From an uncultured Anaerosolibacter sp. (GTDB taxonomy: Bacteria; Bacillota_A; Clostridia; Peptostreptococcales; Thermotaleaceae), in assembly GCA_937948705.1 (NCBI GenBank), contig CALECF010000070.1:1-5863 (forward strand): a stretch of DNA of 5,863 bases. Reading direction: 5' to 3'. Positions within the stretch are counted from its first letter, which is position 1. Each line of letters begins with the position of its first letter. The translations under genes and the position numbers were made by a program. Positions 3,298-5,863 of the stretch are shown here, piece after piece. Under the pieces are notes generated by a model that saw only the letters and a program-made list of their open reading frames with translations, made no database searches and was not told where the DNA came from.

Positions 3298-5863
3298 TTA
3301 GCTTATATAAGCTGCTGTAGCATAGTTTTTTAAGCCATCTAATTCTGTCTGTGATAATTTTTCCACCACTACAGCACACACCTTTAATTCTGGTGTCTTA
3401 CAGGTAGGATCTAGTGCTGTATTGGTCAGCATGTTGGCAGCACCCATCGCATAGTGGAAAGGCATAAATACAACCTTCTCCTCCACGATATCAACAACCT
3501 TCGCCTTTGTTAAAATGCTACCCCGGCGAGAGGATACCCGCACATATTCACCTTCCTGGATCTTCAGTGCAGCGGCAGTAGCAGGATTGATCTCGATATA
3601 ACTTTCCGGTGCCATCCTATTTAAACCATCCACTTTTCCTGTCATGGTTCTTGTATGATAATGATAAAGAATTCGACCTGTGGTAAGAATCAGCGGATAA
3701 TCTTGATCGATCTCTTCTGCCGGTGACTTATGCTCCAATGCCATAAATAGTCCTTTGCCTCGGGCAAAGCTTCCGCTATGTAGGTACTTTGTACCCCCAT
3801 GTTCCTTGGTAGGGCACGGCCACTGTAACCCTTTTTCCTCAATCCTATCATAGTCAATCCCTGCATAGGATGGTGTAACAGAGGCGATTTCTTCCATGAT
3901 CTCTGAGGGTTCTCTATAAGTCTTGTTGTATCCTAGCCGGCTCATCAATTCCATAAAGATCATCCAGTCTGGTTTTGCATCCCCCACAGGTTCAACAGCT
4001 TTTCGTACCCTTTGTACTCTTCTTTCTGTATTGCTGAAGGTTCCATCCTTTTCTGCAAAAGAGGCTGCGGGTAATATTACGTCTGCAAACTGTGCTGTTT
4101 CTGTCATGAAAATATCCTGAACCACTAAAAACTCCGTATGCTCTAGCGCATGCTTCACATGGGTTGTGTCTGGATCAGATACCATAGGATTTTCTCCCAT
4201 AATATATAAGAATTTAATGTCTCCATGACCGGCAGCATTCATGATCTCGGATACTGTCAGTCCTGGTTTCGAGGATAATGCAGTTCCCCATGCCTTTTCA
4301 AATTTCTCAGTTACCTCTGGTTTATTCACCGCTTGATAACCGGGATATACATTGGGCAGTGCGCCCATATCACAGGCTCCTTGGACATTGTTTTGTCCTC
4401 TTAAGGGGTTCACACCTGTGGATTCCCTACCAATATGACCGCACAGCATTGCCAGATTTGAGATAGACATTACATTATTGACACCGTTGGTATGCTGCGT
4501 AATCCCCATACAGTAGAAGATACTTGCTTTACCTGCCTGTGCATACAGTCTGGCAGCTCTTCGAATATCTTCTGCATCTACTTCGCAAATCTCAGCTGCT
4601 CTATCAGGTGTATATTCTTTCACCATCTTTTCTAGCGCTTCAAAGTTCTCTGTTCTCTCATCAATAAAATTCTTATTATGAAGCCCCTCCTCCAGGATTA
4701 CATGCATCATCCCATTGAAGAGTGCTACATTGGTTCCCGGCTTAATCTGTATAAAAACCTCAGCATCCTTAGCCAAATCAATCTTTCTTGGCTCTGCCAC
4801 GATCAGTTTGGCCCCTCTTTGGATTGCCTGTCGGATCTTCGCTCCAATTACCGGATGGCTTTCTGTGGTATTCGATCCTGTTACAAATATTACATCTGTA
4901 TCTAGAATCTCTTGAATGCTGTTTGTCATGGCACCACTGCCTAGTGTTGTTGCAAGACCTGCAACTGTAGCCGCATGTCAGAGGCGTGCACAGTGGTCTA
5001 TATTATGCGTGCCGATTACGGCTCTAAATAGCTTTTGCATCAAATAATTCTCTTCATTGGTGCATCGTGCAGAACTAAGACCTGCCAATGCATCACTGCC
5101 ATGTTTGTCTTTTGTATTCTTTATTTTGTCTACAATCAATTCGTAAGCTTCATCCCAGGTTGCTTCCTTGAATCTTCCATTCTTTTTAATCAGCGGTGTC
5201 TTCAATCGATCAGGATGATTGATAAAATTATATCCGAATTTCCCTTTTACACAAAGGAGTCCCTCATTGGAAGGTCCATTTGCTGGCTGTACCTCTACGA
5301 TCTTGTTATCCTTTACCACTAAATCCATTTGACAGCCTACACCACAATAAGAGCAGGTTGTTCGAACTTTTTGGGTTTCCCAATATCTAAATCTCTCCTT
5401 GCTCTTTGGCATCAATGCACCCACAGGGCAAATCGACACGCAGTTGCCACAAGATACACAATTCGAATGTTCCATTCCCTTGTCAAAGGGCGCCCCTACA
5501 TGGGTATCAAAGCCTCTTTCTAATTGGCCAATGGCACCTGTACATTGCAATTCATTACAAACTCTTACACACTTTCCACATAGGATACATTTACTTTGAT
5601 TATTGGTATAGAAAAAATTAGTATCATCAACTGGATAGCTCTTCTTTACGCCATGAAAAGGACCTTCCTTTACATCGTAATGATAACAGTAGTCCTGGAG
5701 TTTACAATCACCGGCTTTTTCACAGGTTAAACAATCTAGCGGGTGGTTTTCAATCATCAATTCCAGAATTTCTTTTCTCGTTCTAGTAACCTTCTCACTA
5801 TCTGTATATAAAACCATTCCCTCTGCTGCTGGAGTCGTACAGGCAGTCATCAAGTTTCTTGCC
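3298..5863 (-). CDS. fdhA: FdhA, selenocysteine-containing formate dehydrogenase catalytic subunit (N-terminus outside the window)
   Basis: FdhA interconverts formate and CO2 at a tungsten- or molybdenum-bis-MGD centre. The window gives 854 residues; the start lies beyond 5863. From the first full codon: Cys8 (CTTP) is the end of a 2Fe-2S ferredoxin domain; H40, C44, C47 and C53 form a NuoG-like His-Cys3 4Fe-4S site; C92/95/98/102 and C135/138/141/145 are two further 4Fe-4S sites; C170/173/177/204 with Lys206 (CVKGK) bind the cluster next to the pterin. Residue 295 is UGA, read as selenocysteine in DHCARL-U-HAATVAGLA, followed by catalytic His296. Arg488 in NPLRGQNNVQGACDMG matches the catalytic Arg of E. 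coli FdhF. A dinucleotide-binding domain runs from about 722 to the end. The multi-cluster front end suggests electron transfer to a separate diaphorase or hydrogenase partner, perhaps encoded upstream. The stop codon is followed at once by a terminator. The gene is intact: no base is missing at the UGA, and the frame continues 16 codons to the next ATG. Confidence 0.95.
4939..4980 (-). promoter_or_regulatory. SECIS element directing UGA to selenocysteine in fdhA
   Basis: Beginning 15 bases after the first base of the UGA, the minus strand holds GUUGCA-GGUCU-UGCAAC (4949-4965): a perfect 6-bp stem with a 5-base loop. The GUUGCAGGUCU segment and its offset from the UGA match the E. coli fdhF SECIS as I remember it, including the loop G and U contacted by SelB. 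Unlike E. coli, the uridine that would bulge is paired with A here. A lower stem towards the UGA is not obvious. Confidence 0.88.
4978..4980 (-). other. UGA selenocysteine codon of fdhA
   Basis: TGA on the minus strand falls exactly at the metal-ligand position of formate dehydrogenases (ARL-U-H), with coding similarity continuing on both sides in the same frame. A gene caller treating it as a stop would split fdhA in two. Decoding requires SelA, SelB, SelC (tRNA-Sec) and SelD, none of which is in this window. Confidence 0.95.

Noticed and set aside
3298..4929. A separate gene starting at the ATG at 4927-4929
   Set aside because: The reading frame continues upstream without a break to the UGA, and the 16 codons between encode the conserved HAATVAGLA segment of formate dehydrogenases. 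The Met is internal (SGAMTN).
3021..5621. Several plus-strand ORFs of 60-95 codons within mobA and fdhA
   Set aside because: They are antisense to strongly conserved coding sequence, several overlap one another in different frames, and none shows a recognisable domain.
4978..5853. A separate gene ending at 4978, with a start at 5853
   Set aside because: The proposed start is a TTG inside a conserved ARNL-MTACTTP ferredoxin segment and the frame stays open to the window edge. The stop is the selenocysteine UGA. Both ends are artefacts of standard ORF calling.
1..5863. Mobile element, CRISPR array, tRNA/rRNA or a wholly novel gene system
   Set aside because: All long open frames belong to recognised families of one pathway. 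No direct-repeat arrays, transposase genes or terminal inverted repeats were seen; the only strong inverted repeats are the two terminators.

Overview
This window is a selenium- and tungsten/molybdenum-dependent formate dehydrogenase locus. It most likely comes from a strictly anaerobic, low-to-moderate-GC Firmicute of the Clostridia. The grounds are A/T-rich intergenic regions, strong AGGAGG-type ribosome binding sites, GTG start use, a selenocysteine formate dehydrogenase with a NuoG-like iron-sulfur front end, and a TupAB tungstate transporter. The genus cannot be fixed from the sequence alone. Every gene reads on the minus strand, so transcription runs from high to low coordinates.

In transcription order: (1) fdhA (5863 to 3298, N-terminus outside the window) encodes the catalytic subunit of formate dehydrogenase. 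It looks like two ORFs, but the break at 4978-4980 is an in-frame UGA at the active-site selenocysteine position, followed by a SECIS hairpin with the same spacing as I recall for E. coli fdhF. (2) A perfect 16-bp inverted repeat just after the fdhA stop is an intrinsic terminator. (3) mobA (3178 to 2543) and fdhD (2565 to 1765) overlap by 23 nt and are probably translationally coupled. (4) A roughly 240-base intergenic region holds an extended -10 promoter, a structured RNA matching the molybdenum/tungsten cofactor (Moco/Tuco) riboswitch family, and an intrinsic terminator. (5) tupA (1524 to 640) and tupB (621 to beyond position 1) encode the tungstate-binding lipoprotein and the permease of an ABC importer. 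The ATPase gene tupC is expected just beyond position 1.

The genes form one supply line. TupAB imports tungstate (or molybdate). MobA attaches GMP to the metal-pterin cofactor to give the guanine dinucleotide form. FdhD supplies the sulfido ligand. FdhA then receives the finished bis-MGD cofactor at its selenocysteine. The leader RNA before tupA appears to close the loop: high cofactor should favour the terminator and cut metal uptake. The most interesting parts are this leader, whose aptamer lacks the P3 arm (the form linked to tungsten cofactor) and for which a concrete antiterminator can be drawn, and the SECIS, which has no bulged uridine. I see no mobile elements, CRISPR array, tRNA or rRNA, and no wholly unknown gene system.
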